Below are positions 32,658-41,430 of a stretch of 64,000 bases of DNA, piece after piece (the stretch's first letter is position 1; each line of letters opens with the position of its first letter). Source of the stretch: Thermobacillus sp. ZCTH02-B1 (GTDB lineage: Bacteria > Bacillota > Bacilli > Paenibacillales > Paenibacillaceae); contig NZ_LZRU01000043.1 in NCBI RefSeq assembly GCF_002159085.1, forward strand, positions 1-64,000. The letters run 5' to 3'. The position numbers and the translations under genes were made by a program. Below the pieces are notes generated by a model. That model did not search any database and had not been told where the DNA came from. It was given only the letters and a program-made list of their open reading frames with translations.

Positions 32658-33821
32658 TCACCGCATCGCCTCCGCCTCGCGGATCGCGCGCTGCGCGAGC
32701 AGCCGCATCGTCACGTCGTCCATCGGCGGGTTGGAGAGGCCGAACCGGACGTCGCGGTACAGCCGCTGGAGCGGGTGGCGCATCGCGAGCCCGTGGGCGC
32801 CCGTGATGCGCAGCGCCTTGTCGACGACCGCGATCGCCGTCTGCACCGCGAACGATTTCGCGGCGGCCATCTCCGCCGGGTAAACGTCCGGATCATACGT
32901 TCCTTCGTCGTATTTCGCCGCGACGGCGTACAGGAAGTGCCGGGCCGCGGTCAGCGCGAGATCCATCTCGCCCAGCAGCTGGCCGACGTTCGGCGTATAG
33001 AGGATCGGCCGTTCGAGCGAATTCGGTTGGTATGACGCCGCGAACTTCAGCGCCTCGCGGCGCGCCGCCAGCGCGATGCCGAGATAGCAGGCGGGGACGT
33101 GCAGCAGGAACGGGTTCGGCGCGTGAACCTGCTTCGTCGTCTCGAGGGCGCGCGCCTCCCCGGGCACGAGGACGCCGTCCAGCACGAGATCGTGGCTCGC
33201 CGTGCCGCGCATGCCGACCATGTCCCACGTCGGTTCGATCGTCATGCCCTCCGCGCCGGCCGGGATCAGGAATTCCGTCAGCTCCCCGGTATCCCGAAGG
33301 ACGGCGGTGACGATGAAATAATCCAGCACGGGCGCGAACGTCGAGAACGTCTTGCGGCCGTGGATGCGGTAGCCCCCCGGCACCCTGACCGCGTACGTGG
33401 CCGGCTTTCCGCCCCGGGACGGGCTGCCGGTGACCGCCTCGGATGCCATTTTGTTGATCAGCGCGCCGCGCTTCACGGTATCTTCGAAAATCCGGTCGAG
33501 CATTTCGTCCGGCCATGGCCGGCGCTGCACGACATCGGACAGCACGCTCACATGCCAGCCCATGCCGAGCGCGGTCGCCGGGTCGCCCTGCGCGATCCGC
33601 TCCTGATACAGCACCATTTCGTAGACGGTCATGCCCTGACCGCCCCGCTCGCGGGGCACGGGCCAGCCCGGATAGCCGATATCCCGCAGCGCCCGGACGA
33701 ACCCCTCGGATATGCGATTCTCACCGTCGGCGGCGTGCGCGTCCGCCATGAAGCGGTCGGCCAGTTCGCCGAGCCGGGCCAGCCGTTCGTGCTGCCCGGC
33801 GGTCCGCGCGAAGGTGTCCAT
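32658..33821 (-). CDS. Acyl-CoA dehydrogenase family flavoprotein
   Basis: A 387-aa flavoprotein with N-terminal helices (LADRFMADAHAADGENRISE), a middle beta domain (HGRKTFSTFAPVLDYF; GTASHDLVLDGVLVP) and a C-terminal helical domain with HGLAMRHPLQRLYRDVRFGL, as in the ACAD/DszC/monooxygenase group (Acyl-CoA_dh_2). The last feature suggests a flavin-dependent monooxygenase or an acyl-CoA dehydrogenase of unusual substrate rather than classical beta-oxidation. Of several in-frame starts, ATG 33821 has AGGTGAT at the right spacing. It is divergent from the regulon operon at 34067, and shares the 245-bp promoter region that holds operator site A. Confidence 0.8.
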   Translation of the reverse strand: MDTFARTAGQHERLARLGELADRFMADAHAADGENRISEGFVRALRDIGYPGWPVPRERGGQGMTVYEMVLYQERIAQGDPATALGMGWHVSVLSDVVQRRPWPDEMLDRIFEDTVKRGALINKMASEAVTGSPSRGGKPATYAVRVPGGYRIHGRKTFSTFAPVLDYFIVTAVLRDTGELTEFLIPAGAEGMTIEPTWDMVGMRGTASHDLVLDGVLVPGEARALETTKQVHAPNPFLLHVPACYLGIALAARREALKFAASYQPNSLERPILYTPNVGQLLGEMDLALTAARHFLYAVAAKYDEGTYDPDVYPAEMAAAKSFAVQTAIAVVDKALRITGAHGLAMRHPLQRLYRDVRFGLSNPPMDDVTMRLLAQRAIREAEAMR

Positions 33822-33941
33822 GATCGCCATCACCTGCACCGTCTGCGTCAAAATCGGTCACGGATTCGTTCCCCTGATATTGGCACAACCGGCCGCCGGG
33901 TGTCAAGTACGGCCATCACGGGACGGGCGACGTCGCGCTAA

Positions 33942-33969
33942 TTAAAGACATAATAAAGACTTGTCTTTA
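33942..33969. promoter_or_regulatory. Regulon operator, site A
   Basis: TTAAAGAC, then ATAATAAAGAC, then TTGTCTTTA: two direct AAAGAC half-sites 11 bp apart (33944 and 33955) and an inverted GTCTTT (33963-33968) two bases after the second. The same 28-bp arrangement occurs at 47095 and 58508, and loosely at 57022. It overlaps the -35 box of the operon promoter, so a bound repressor would block RNA polymerase. Confidence 0.8.
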
Positions 33970-33989
33970 TATAATGTGGCCGGTATCAT
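33961..33989 (+). promoter_or_regulatory. Promoter of the 34067-38004 operon
   Basis: TTGTCT (33961-33966) as -35, 17-bp spacer, TATCAT (33984-33989) as -10. The -35 is the inverted half of operator A. An alternative -10 TATAAT at 33970 has no -35 at a proper distance. Confidence 0.6.
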
Positions 33990-34066
33990 GGAAATTGGGG
34001 AACCATATGGCTGGACGGCCGCGGCAGACAGACCGCCCGGCATACCTGGAAAGGGGATGGAATCGG

Positions 34067-35122
34067 ATGACCATCAGGATCGGCGTCATCGGAGCGGGCT
34101 CGATTTCCGAGTTCCATCTGGACGCGTACCAGGCGCAACCGGACGTCGAGATCGCGGCGATCTGCGACGTGAACGGGCAGCGGGCGCGGGCCAAGGCGGA
34201 AAAATACGGCGCTTCCCGCGTCTTCACCGATTACCGCGAACTGATCGCACAGCCGGACATCGACGGCGTCAGCGTCTGCACCTGGAACAACACGCACGCG
34301 GAAATTTCCATCGCCGCGCTCGAAGCCGGAAAACACGTCCTCGTGGAGAAGCCGCTCTGTAAGACGATGGACGAAGCGCTCCGGGTCCAGGAGGCGGTGC
34401 GGCGAACCGGCAAGGTGCTGCAGGTCGGCTTCGTTCGGCGCTACGGCGCGAACGCGGAAGTGCTGAAGCAGTTCATCGACAACGGCGAGTTCGGCGAAAT
34501 CTACTACGCGAAGGCTTCCTGGCTCCGTCGGCTTGGCAATCCGGGCGGCTGGTTCGCCGACATCGAGCGTTCCGGCGGCGGCCCGCTGATCGACATCGGC
34601 GTCCATGTGATCGACATCTGCTGGTACCTGATGGGCAGGCCGAAGGTGAAGTCGGTCAGCGGCAACACCTACCGGAACCTCGGCAACCGCGCCAACGTGA
34701 AGCATCTCGAATACTACAAGGCGGCCGACTACGACCCGTCGTTCAACACGGTCGAGGACCTCGCGAACGCGCTCGTCCGCTTCGAGAACGGCGCGTCGCT
34801 CATGGTCGACGTCAGCTTCACGCTGCACGGGACGCAGCGCGGAGTGGAGGTCAGCCTGTACGGCGAGCGCGGCGGGATCATTCTGGAACCCGAGCTGAAA
34901 ATCATCACCGAAAAATACGACACCATCCTTGAAATCACGCCGCAGATGGACCATCCGACGTTCGACTTCCACCAGGCCTTCGTGAACGAAATCGCCTGGT
35001 TCGTCGCGGCCATGAAGGGCGAGAAGGAGACGCTCAGCCCGGTCGAGGATGGCGTGGAAATGATGAAGATCCTGACCGGCATCTACGAGTCGGCTCGGAT
35101 TGGCAAGGAAATCCAATTCTGA
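34067..35122 (+). CDS. Gfo/Idh/MocA family oxidoreductase
   Basis: A 351-aa NAD(P)-dependent sugar or inositol dehydrogenase. The Rossmann motif IGVIGAGSISEFH starts at residue 4; EKPLCKTMDEAL near 100 holds the catalytic-site Lys of the family, and GGGPLIDIGVHVIDICWYLM near 179 holds the usual Asp-x-x-x-His. ATG at 34067 follows AAAGGGGATGG; upstream in-frame sequence lies over the promoter. First gene of the regulon operon, followed by two TIM-barrel isomerases and another Gfo/Idh protein, a set typical of oxidation and isomerisation of sugars, inositols or glycosides (3-keto intermediates). Confidence 0.9.
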   Translation: MTIRIGVIGAGSISEFHLDAYQAQPDVEIAAICDVNGQRARAKAEKYGASRVFTDYRELIAQPDIDGVSVCTWNNTHAEISIAALEAGKHVLVEKPLCKTMDEALRVQEAVRRTGKVLQVGFVRRYGANAEVLKQFIDNGEFGEIYYAKASWLRRLGNPGGWFADIERSGGGPLIDIGVHVIDICWYLMGRPKVKSVSGNTYRNLGNRANVKHLEYYKAADYDPSFNTVEDLANALVRFENGASLMVDVSFTLHGTQRGVEVSLYGERGGIILEPELKIITEKYDTILEITPQMDHPTFDFHQAFVNEIAWFVAAMKGEKETLSPVEDGVEMMKILTGIYESARIGKEIQF

Positions 35123-35152
35123 ACGGATGTCGTCCGAAACGGGGGACAGAAC

Positions 35153-36037
35153 ATGGTGAAGCTGAACAACAAAATCGGCGTCATAGTCGACAGTTTCGGC
35201 GTCGGCGTGCGGGAGGGCCTGAAGAAGGCGAAGGCGGTCGGCGCGGAGGGCGTGCAGATCTACGCCGTCAAGGGCGAGATGGACCCGGACAACCTGTCCG
35301 CGGCCGCACGCAAGGAACTGAAAAAGGTCATCGAGGCTCTCGGCCTCGAAATCTCAGCGCTCGTCGGCGATCTCGGCGGGCACGGCTTCCAGGACGAGCA
35401 GGCCAACGCCTGGAAGATCGAGAAATCGAAGCGCATCCTCGACCTCGCCGTCGAGCTCGGCACGAACATCGTGACGACCCACATCGGGATCGTGCCGGAC
35501 GATCCGAACAGCCGCATTTACGCGACGATGCAGGCGGCCTGCCGGGAGCTAGCGGAATACGCGGACTCCCTGAACGCCCATTTCGCGATCGAGACGGGTC
35601 CGGAGACGGCGGCCCATCTGCGCGCTTTCCTCGACACGCTCGGCAGCAGGGGCGTGGCCGTCAACTTCGACCCGGCGAACTTCGTCATGGTGACCGGCGA
35701 CGACCCGGTGAAGGGCGTCCATATCCTGAAGGACTACATCGTGCACACCCATGTGAAGGACGGCGTCCGCCACAAGCCGATCGATCCGCGTTTCGTCTAC
35801 GGCGCCGTCGGCTTCGACTCGCCGGATCACGACCGGGTCATAGAGCTGCTCAGGAGCGGCGAGTATTTCGAGGAAGTGCCGCTCGGCGAGGGTCAGGTCG
35901 ACTTCGACGCGTACTTCCAGGCGCTCGTTGACATCGGCTACACCGGATACCTCACCATCGAGCGCGAGGTCGGCGACGATCCCGAGGAGGACATCCGCAA
36001 GGCGGTGGAATTCATCCGGGCCTACCGGCAGGCGTGA
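35153..36037 (+). CDS. Sugar phosphate isomerase/epimerase (xylose-isomerase-like TIM barrel)
   Basis: A 294-aa AP-endonuclease-2/xylose isomerase-like TIM barrel. Metal ligand regions are visible: FAIETGPETAAHLRAFLD (Glu near 145), VNFDPANFVMVTGDDPVKG (Asp near 174), HTHVKDGVRH (His near 198) and LTIEREVGDDP (Glu near 268). Such enzymes isomerise or epimerise sugars, ketoses or inosose derivatives. ATG at 35153 lies 30 bases after the Gfo/Idh stop, preceded by GGGGGAC. Substrate unknown. Confidence 0.87.
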   Translation: MVKLNNKIGVIVDSFGVGVREGLKKAKAVGAEGVQIYAVKGEMDPDNLSAAARKELKKVIEALGLEISALVGDLGGHGFQDEQANAWKIEKSKRILDLAVELGTNIVTTHIGIVPDDPNSRIYATMQAACRELAEYADSLNAHFAIETGPETAAHLRAFLDTLGSRGVAVNFDPANFVMVTGDDPVKGVHILKDYIVHTHVKDGVRHKPIDPRFVYGAVGFDSPDHDRVIELLRSGEYFEEVPLGEGQVDFDAYFQALVDIGYTGYLTIEREVGDDPEEDIRKAVEFIRAYRQA

Positions 36038-36062
36038 CATCACGCGAAAGGAGCGGACGGAC

Positions 36063-36926
36063 GTGAAGCTGGGATTGAGCAGCTACAGCCTGTACCCGGC
36101 GATCCGCGACGGGCGGATGACGATCGTCGACGCGGTGCACTGGACGGCGGAGCAAGGATTTGAGCACATCGAGATCGTACCGGTCGGATTCGATTTGTTG
36201 AACCATCCGGACCTCGCCGACGAGATCCGGCGGACGGCCGAAGCGTGCGGCATCGCGATCTCGAGCTACACGGTCGGCAACAATTTCATCGTCGATTCGG
36301 AGGAAGCGTTTGAAGCGCGGATCGCGGAGCTGAAGAAGCACGTCGACATCGGCGCGCGGCTCGGCGTGAAGCGGATGCGCCACGACGTGGCCTCGGTGCC
36401 GGTGCCGGAGGCGACGATCCACCGGTTCGAGCAGGAGCTGCCGTGCCTCGTGGAAGGGTGCCGCCGCGTGGCCGATTACGCCGCGCAATTCGGCATCGTG
36501 ACGAGCGTCGAGAACCACGGCTATTTCATCCAGGCCGCGGACCGGGTGCAGCGGCTCGTGCAGCTCGTGGACCGGCAGAATTTCCGGACGACGCTCGACA
36601 CGGGCAACTTCATCTGCGTGGACGAGGATCCGGTCGCCTCGGTGAAAAAGAACCTGCCGTACGCGTCCATGATCCATCTGAAGGACTTCTACGTGCGGCC
36701 GGCCTGGATGGAGTTGGGCAAGGGCTGGTTCAGGACAGCGGCGGGCCATTGGTTCCGCGGCGCGATCACGGGATACGGCGATCTTGATCTGCGGTCGATC
36801 CTGAAGGCGATCAAGGAGTCCGGGTACGACGGCTATATCTCGATCGAATTCGAAGGGCTGGAGGACTGCTTTGAGGCGTCGCGCCTGTCGCGGGAGCAGG
36901 TCCTGCGGCTGTGGGAACGTGTCTGA
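36063..36926 (+). CDS. Sugar phosphate isomerase/epimerase, second TIM barrel
   Basis: A 287-aa TIM barrel of the same superfamily, only distantly similar to the one before it. Visible sites: GFEHIEIVPVGFDLL near 34, SVENHGYFIQAADRV near 156 (Glu, His), TLDTGNFICVDEDP near 181 and IHLKDFYVRP near 205, ending with GYDGYISIEFEGLEDC near 260. GTG at 36063 follows AAAGGAG by 10 bases; no ATG is available in frame. Co-transcribed with the neighbours, with an 8-base overlap of the next gene. Confidence 0.85.
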   Translation: MKLGLSSYSLYPAIRDGRMTIVDAVHWTAEQGFEHIEIVPVGFDLLNHPDLADEIRRTAEACGIAISSYTVGNNFIVDSEEAFEARIAELKKHVDIGARLGVKRMRHDVASVPVPEATIHRFEQELPCLVEGCRRVADYAAQFGIVTSVENHGYFIQAADRVQRLVQLVDRQNFRTTLDTGNFICVDEDPVASVKKNLPYASMIHLKDFYVRPAWMELGKGWFRTAAGHWFRGAITGYGDLDLRSILKAIKESGYDGYISIEFEGLEDCFEASRLSREQVLRLWERV

Positions 36927-38004
36927 ACGGGCGGAGGCGCCGGAACTGAAGACGAAGCGGAGGACGCTGGCGATCGGCATGGTCGGGCTCGACACGAGCC
37001 ACGCCGTCTCGTTCACGCGCCTGCTGCACGACGAGCGTCATCCGCACCACGTGCCGGGCGGACGGGTGGTCTGCGCCTGGCCGGGAGGCTCGTCGGATTT
37101 CGAATTGAGCATTTCGCGCGTCGGGCGGTTCACCCGCGAGATGGCGGAGACGTTCGGCGCGGAAATCGTCGCTTCGCCGGAAGAAGTCGCCGAACGGTGC
37201 GACGCGGTCATGCTCCTGGCGGCCGACGGACGGACGCATCCCGGGCTGTTCCGCCGGATCGCGCCGTACGGCAAGCCGGTGTTCATCGACAAGCCGCTTG
37301 CCGTTTCGTCCCGGGACGCGGAGGAGATCCTGCGGCTCGCGGAACGGCACCGGGTGCCGGTCATGAGCTGCTCGTCGCTGCGGTTCGCGCTTGGGCCGGA
37401 ACGGTGGGCCGGGGGCGGGGTGGACTCCGCGACCGCGCCGCGCGCCTCGGGCAGTCCGGCTTCCGACGGAAGCGGGCCAGCCCGTTCCGCCGGCCGGACA
37501 TCCGCCGACGGAGATGCGGCCGCCGAAGAGGCGTCCATATATGGCGCGGACGATGCCGTCACCGGCGCGGACGTGTTCGGGCCGATGCCGTTTCAGCCGC
37601 CGCAACCGGGCTATTTCTGGTACGGCATCCACGCGGTGGAGATGCTGTACGCGGTGTTCGGCCCGGGGTGCGCGGAGGTCAGCGCGATCGCGGCGGGCGA
37701 TCACGAGCTGATCGTCGGCGTCTGGGCGGACGGCCGCATCGGCACGGTTCGCGGCAACCGCACGGGAAGCGGCGCGTTCGGTGCGCTGATCCATCACGGG
37801 GATCGACGCGATCTGGTCGAACCGCCCGCCGATTATATGCTGCTTTACGCCGCCCTGCTCGGTCGGGTGCTGGAGCTGTTCCGCACCGGGCGGCCGGCGG
37901 TCGCCCCGCATGAGACGTTCGAAATCATCCGTTTCCTGGAAGCGGCGAACGAGAGCCGGGCGGCCGACGGAAAGATCGTCCGGCTCGGAAGACGGGAGTT
38001 GTAG
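36919..38004 (+). CDS. Gfo/Idh/MocA-like oxidoreductase with a low-complexity insert
   Basis: A 361-aa protein with a Rossmann-like start (LAIGMVGLDTSHAVSFTRLL) and FIDKPLAVSSRDAEEIL near 130, as in the family. The typical G-x-G-x-x-G loop reads GLDTSH, so nucleotide binding may differ. Residues about 170-215 are a Gly/Ala/Ser/Pro/Asp-rich stretch (VDSATAPRASGSPASDGSG and more) without counterpart in usual members. GTG at 36919 overlaps the preceding stop by 8 bases; an ATG start at 36979 would remove the first beta strand. A strong terminator follows at 38019. Confidence 0.7.
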   Translation: MSERAEAPELKTKRRTLAIGMVGLDTSHAVSFTRLLHDERHPHHVPGGRVVCAWPGGSSDFELSISRVGRFTREMAETFGAEIVASPEEVAERCDAVMLLAADGRTHPGLFRRIAPYGKPVFIDKPLAVSSRDAEEILRLAERHRVPVMSCSSLRFALGPERWAGGGVDSATAPRASGSPASDGSGPARSAGRTSADGDAAAEEASIYGADDAVTGADVFGPMPFQPPQPGYFWYGIHAVEMLYAVFGPGCAEVSAIAAGDHELIVGVWADGRIGTVRGNRTGSGAFGALIHHGDRRDLVEPPADYMLLYAALLGRVLELFRTGRPAVAPHETFEIIRFLEAANESRAADGKIVRLGRREL

Positions 38005-38018
38005 CGGATTGGGGCTGT

Positions 38019-38061
38019 CCCGCATGCCATCGGCGATGATGGATGCGGGCGGCCTTTTTTT
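38019..38061 (+). terminator. Rho-independent terminator of the 34067-38004 operon
   Basis: A long stem (CCCGCATGCCATC with GATGGATGCGGG, one bulged base) is followed by GCGGCC and a run of seven T. Confidence 0.8.
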
Positions 38062-38063
38062 AT

Positions 38064-38292
38064 GTTACAGATGCCAGTGAACCCCTGCGGAGTCTGCCAC
38101 CCGCCGTAACGCGGATACCACGTTACAGAGACGGGTGAACCTTCCGCGGGCGAACCTCCCGCCGCGGCTCCCGCACGGGACGATTGCCGCGGCAGATTGA
38201 ACGATCCTCTCATTGCGGCGTTTGCGGCCGCCCCGGTAAGATGGTGGCGAACACCGCGACCTGCCGTCGCGATGCGAAGAAAGGGGATGCCC
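38064..38292. other. Gap with two imperfect 21-bp direct repeats
   Basis: TGTTACAGATGCCAGTGAACC near 38063 recurs as CGTTACAGAGACGGGTGAACC near 38119 (five mismatches). On the minus strand both read as GGTTCAC...CTGTAAC. The function is unknown; a regulator site or a small folded RNA element is possible. No gene is seen in this gap. Confidence 0.4.
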
Positions 38293-40299
38293 ATGCTGCA
38301 AAATCTCGCGTTCGGGGATCCGGAACCTCTCGGGGAGCCCGTGCGGACGCTCCTCGGACAGGCGGCCGCCGTCGGCGTCCGGGACGGCCGCGACGCGGAA
38401 ATCTACTTTGCGGCCAACGGCTCGACGGCGGTGTTCCATTGCCTCGATCTCTGGACGGGCCGGTGCAAATTCCGGGCCGAAATTCCGGGGGAGGACGTCG
38501 TCTGGGGCATGACGGTCGGCCGGGACGGACGCGTCTACCTGGCCGGCGACCTGACCGGTGTGCTGTACCGCTATGACCCCGACAGCCCCCGTCTGGAGAA
38601 AATCGGCGCGCATCCCGCGGATCCTTTCGTGTGGGACCTCGCACCGCGGGGCGATTCGATCTTCGGCGCCACCTACCCGAATGCCCGGATCTTCGAATAC
38701 GACCCGAACCGATCCGCCTTCCGCGACTGGGGGATGGCTGACGAGCGGGAACAATACGCCCGGGGAATCGCGGCGGATGAACGGTATCTGTATGTCGGCC
38801 TCGGCAGCACGGCGGGGCTGGTCAGGATCGATCCCGCGGACGGCAGCCGGACGAAAATCCATCTGCCCGGCGTCACGGGAAAACAGGGATTTATCGAACG
38901 GCTGTGGGTGTTCGGCGACCATCTGGTGTTTCAGGTGCAGAAAGGGCACATGCACGTGCTCGATCTGCGGGAATACCGGATCGTCGACCGGTTCGAAGCG
39001 GACGGGTTCGCCTGCGCGGAACCTCGGGAAGGCGCGCCCGGCGTCGACACCGGCCTACGGCTCTTTTTCACGAAGGGTACCGGCCTGTACCGCTGGGAAG
39101 GCGCGGGGCGCATTCGCCGGCTCGCGGTGCTGCCGATGCGGACGTGCGACGAGAAACTCCGGATCAAGGCGATGGCCTGGGTCGGCCGGAAGGGTACGCG
39201 GACTCCGGGCGGCGCGGGCGGAGGCGCGGACGGCAGGGTGCTCGCGATCGTGACGAATTACGGGGAATGCTTTCTGTACGATCCGGCCGTCGGCGACGCG
39301 CGGCGCGTGGAACTGGAGATCGAGCCCGGGCCCGTGCAGGTACAGGCGCTCGCCTTCGACGGCGAAGGACGTCTGATCGCGGGGGGCTATCAGCGGGGGC
39401 TTGCGCGCTGGAATCCGGAGGACAACCGGATTGAATGGGAACTCCTCCATTTTCCCCAGACCGAGGGGATCGCCGTCGGCGATGACGGGAGCGTCTATTT
39501 CGGCACGTACACCCAGGCCGTGATTTACCGCTACGATCCCCGGAAACCGTTCCGTCCGCTTCCCGGCTTCAGGGGGCCGGGCGCCAACCCGGAGCGGCTG
39601 TTCGCTATCGGGGAAGGCCAGGACCGCCCGTTCGCGATCGCCTCGGGCGACGGTTTCGTCTTTTTTGGCACGGTGCCGGATTACGGCTTGCTGGAAGGGG
39701 CGCTGACCGTCTATCGCCCGAAAACTGGCGAAATCCGCGTCTTGCGGGGCATCGTGCCGCAGCAGAGCATCGTGAGCCTCGCTTACCGTGACGGCGTGGT
39801 GTACGGCGGCTCCTCGATCGCGGGAGGCCTCGGAAGCCGCCCCGTTCATGACCGGGCGGAGCTGTTCGCGTTCGACGCGCGCGAAGGCCGGCTGCTGTGC
39901 CGGTTCGCGCCCGAGATTCCCGGCCTCGGCGTGCCTCCGAAAATGATCGGCGAGCTCGCCGTCGGGCCCGACGGCCTGCTGTGGGGCATCGCCTGCGGCG
40001 CCGTCTTTGCGTACGAACGCGGCGCGATGCGCCTGGTGAAATCCCGCGTCTATTTTCCCGGCGAAAGCCCGGGCAGCCTGTACCGCCCGCCGGCCCTCCG
40101 CTTCGGCCCGGACGGCCTCCTGTACGCCGAACTGGCGGGGAAGCTCGTCGTGATCGATCCGGAGACGCTGGAGCATCGCGTGATCGACGAGGAGCCGTTC
40201 GAACTCCTGGCGATCGGTCCGGACGGCCGTCTGTATCAGGCGCAGGGATCGCGCGTTTTCCGGCGAAGCGTCATCCGTCCGGCGGAGGGCGAAACGTGA
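38293..40299 (+). CDS. Large cytosolic beta-propeller protein of unknown function
   Basis: A 668-aa protein composed of about a dozen short repeats with the pattern G-x-Y-x-G-x-x-x-x-x-L-x-R-x-D-P: examples DGRVYLAGDLTGVLYRYDPD, RYLYVGLGSTAGLVRIDPAD, DGSVYFGTYTQAVIYRYDPR and DGLLYAELAGKLVVIDPETL. This suggests one or two seven-bladed propellers of the WD40/kelch/NHL kind. No signal peptide and no lyase motif that I recognise. The start at ATG 38293 follows AAAGGGG; 38287 is close by. It is followed, after 154 bases, by an ABC importer operon, and may process or sense its substrate. Confidence 0.65.
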   Translation: MLQNLAFGDPEPLGEPVRTLLGQAAAVGVRDGRDAEIYFAANGSTAVFHCLDLWTGRCKFRAEIPGEDVVWGMTVGRDGRVYLAGDLTGVLYRYDPDSPRLEKIGAHPADPFVWDLAPRGDSIFGATYPNARIFEYDPNRSAFRDWGMADEREQYARGIAADERYLYVGLGSTAGLVRIDPADGSRTKIHLPGVTGKQGFIERLWVFGDHLVFQVQKGHMHVLDLREYRIVDRFEADGFACAEPREGAPGVDTGLRLFFTKGTGLYRWEGAGRIRRLAVLPMRTCDEKLRIKAMAWVGRKGTRTPGGAGGGADGRVLAIVTNYGECFLYDPAVGDARRVELEIEPGPVQVQALAFDGEGRLIAGGYQRGLARWNPEDNRIEWELLHFPQTEGIAVGDDGSVYFGTYTQAVIYRYDPRKPFRPLPGFRGPGANPERLFAIGEGQDRPFAIASGDGFVFFGTVPDYGLLEGALTVYRPKTGEIRVLRGIVPQQSIVSLAYRDGVVYGGSSIAGGLGSRPVHDRAELFAFDAREGRLLCRFAPEIPGLGVPPKMIGELAVGPDGLLWGIACGAVFAYERGAMRLVKSRVYFPGESPGSLYRPPALRFGPDGLLYAELAGKLVVIDPETLEHRVIDEEPFELLAIGPDGRLYQAQGSRVFRRSVIRPAEGET

Positions 40300-40380
40300 C
40301 CCGCCGGCGGGTCGCGGCGGCCCGAGCGGGCGGCGGATAACGTTTGAACGATTGTACGGGTAAATCGAAAGATTGACTAA

Positions 40381-40409
40381 TGGAAAGCGGTTTCGTCCGT
40401 AACTACAAT
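40381..40409 (+). promoter_or_regulatory. Possible promoter of the second importer operon
   Basis: TACAAT (40404-40409) makes a good -10; the -35 at 17 bp is the poor TGGAAA (40381-40386). A TTGACT at 40373 lies too far upstream. Assigned with low confidence. Confidence 0.3.
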
Positions 40410-40453
40410 GAAAATAGCCACGGGGCGACAGGATTCGCGGAAAGGAGAGCGCC

Positions 40454-41410
40454 ATGGACCGTGCGTCGTCGATTCCGGCGCCGCCGGAAAAGCGGAGATC
40501 GGGGCCGGCCGGACTGCTGAAATTCGTGGTGCGCAACCGCGCGCTGTACATCATGCTGCTCCCCGGCCTGGCCTATCTGGTCATTTTCAAATACATTCCG
40601 CTGTCGGGGAGCGTCATCGCCTTCCAGAATTTCAACATTTTCAAGGGCATCTGGCACAGCGAGTGGGTGGGATTCAAATGGTTCGAACAGTTCTTCACCT
40701 ACCCGCAGCTCCGGCGGCTGCTCGTCAACACGCTCCTCATCAGTTTCTACCAATTGCTGTTCGCGTTCCCGGCGCCGATTCTGCTGGCCCTGCTGCTCAA
40801 TGAACTGCGCAGCATGGTCTTCAAGCGGACGGTGCAGACGATCGTCTATCTGCCGCACTTCTTCTCCTGGACGATCGTGTTCGGGTTCACCTATATGATT
40901 CTGTCGGTCCAGACCGGCCTGCTGAACAACCTGATCGAATCGCTCGGCTTCGAGCGGATCAATTTCCTGCAGAAGGCGGAATATTTCCGTTCGATCATCG
41001 TCGGGACCGGTATCTGGAAGGAGACGGGGTGGAGCGCGATCATCTTCCTGGCGGCGCTGGCCGGGATCAGCCCGACCCTGTACGAGGCGGCCAAAATCGA
41101 CGGAGCCAACCGGTTCCAACAGCTTCTGCACATCACGCTCCCCGGGATCATGCCGACGATTGTCATCCTGCTGCTGCTCAGAATCGGCAACATTCTCGAT
41201 CTCGGCGCGGAGCAGATCTACATGTTCTTGAACGAGCTCACCTACAAGACGGGGGACGTGCTCGACACGTACACCTACCGGATCGGCATCCTCGGCGGCC
41301 AATACAGCCTGACCACCGCGATCGGGCTGTTCAAGTCCGTCGTCGGATTCCTGCTGATGGTCCTCGCGAACCGTCTGAGCAAAAAAATCACGGGCGAAGG
41401 CCTGTATTGA
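40454..41410 (+). CDS. Carbohydrate ABC transporter permease, LplB type
   Basis: A 318-aa permease with ALYIMLLPGLAYLVIFKYIP near residue 35, six membrane segments and the EAA loop YEAAKIDGANRFQQLLHI near 214. The ATG at 40454 follows AAAGGAGAG. With the YtcP-type permease (41431) and the binding protein (42501) it forms the second LplABC-like importer of the window. No ATPase is encoded, as is usual for this family. Confidence 0.92.
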   Translation: MDRASSIPAPPEKRRSGPAGLLKFVVRNRALYIMLLPGLAYLVIFKYIPLSGSVIAFQNFNIFKGIWHSEWVGFKWFEQFFTYPQLRRLLVNTLLISFYQLLFAFPAPILLALLLNELRSMVFKRTVQTIVYLPHFFSWTIVFGFTYMILSVQTGLLNNLIESLGFERINFLQKAEYFRSIIVGTGIWKETGWSAIIFLAALAGISPTLYEAAKIDGANRFQQLLHITLPGIMPTIVILLLLRIGNILDLGAEQIYMFLNELTYKTGDVLDTYTYRIGILGGQYSLTTAIGLFKSVVGFLLMVLANRLSKKITGEGLY

Positions 41411-41430
41411 GCCGGCCGGGGTGAAAACAG

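Noticed and set aside
33970..33975. TATAAT as -10 of the site A promoter
   Set aside because: No acceptable -35 lies 16-18 bp upstream, whereas TTGTCT with TATCAT gives a layout shared by sites B and C.
40373..40409. TTGACT at 40373 paired with TACAAT at 40404 as a promoter
   Set aside because: The spacer would be 25 bp, too long for a sigma-A promoter.
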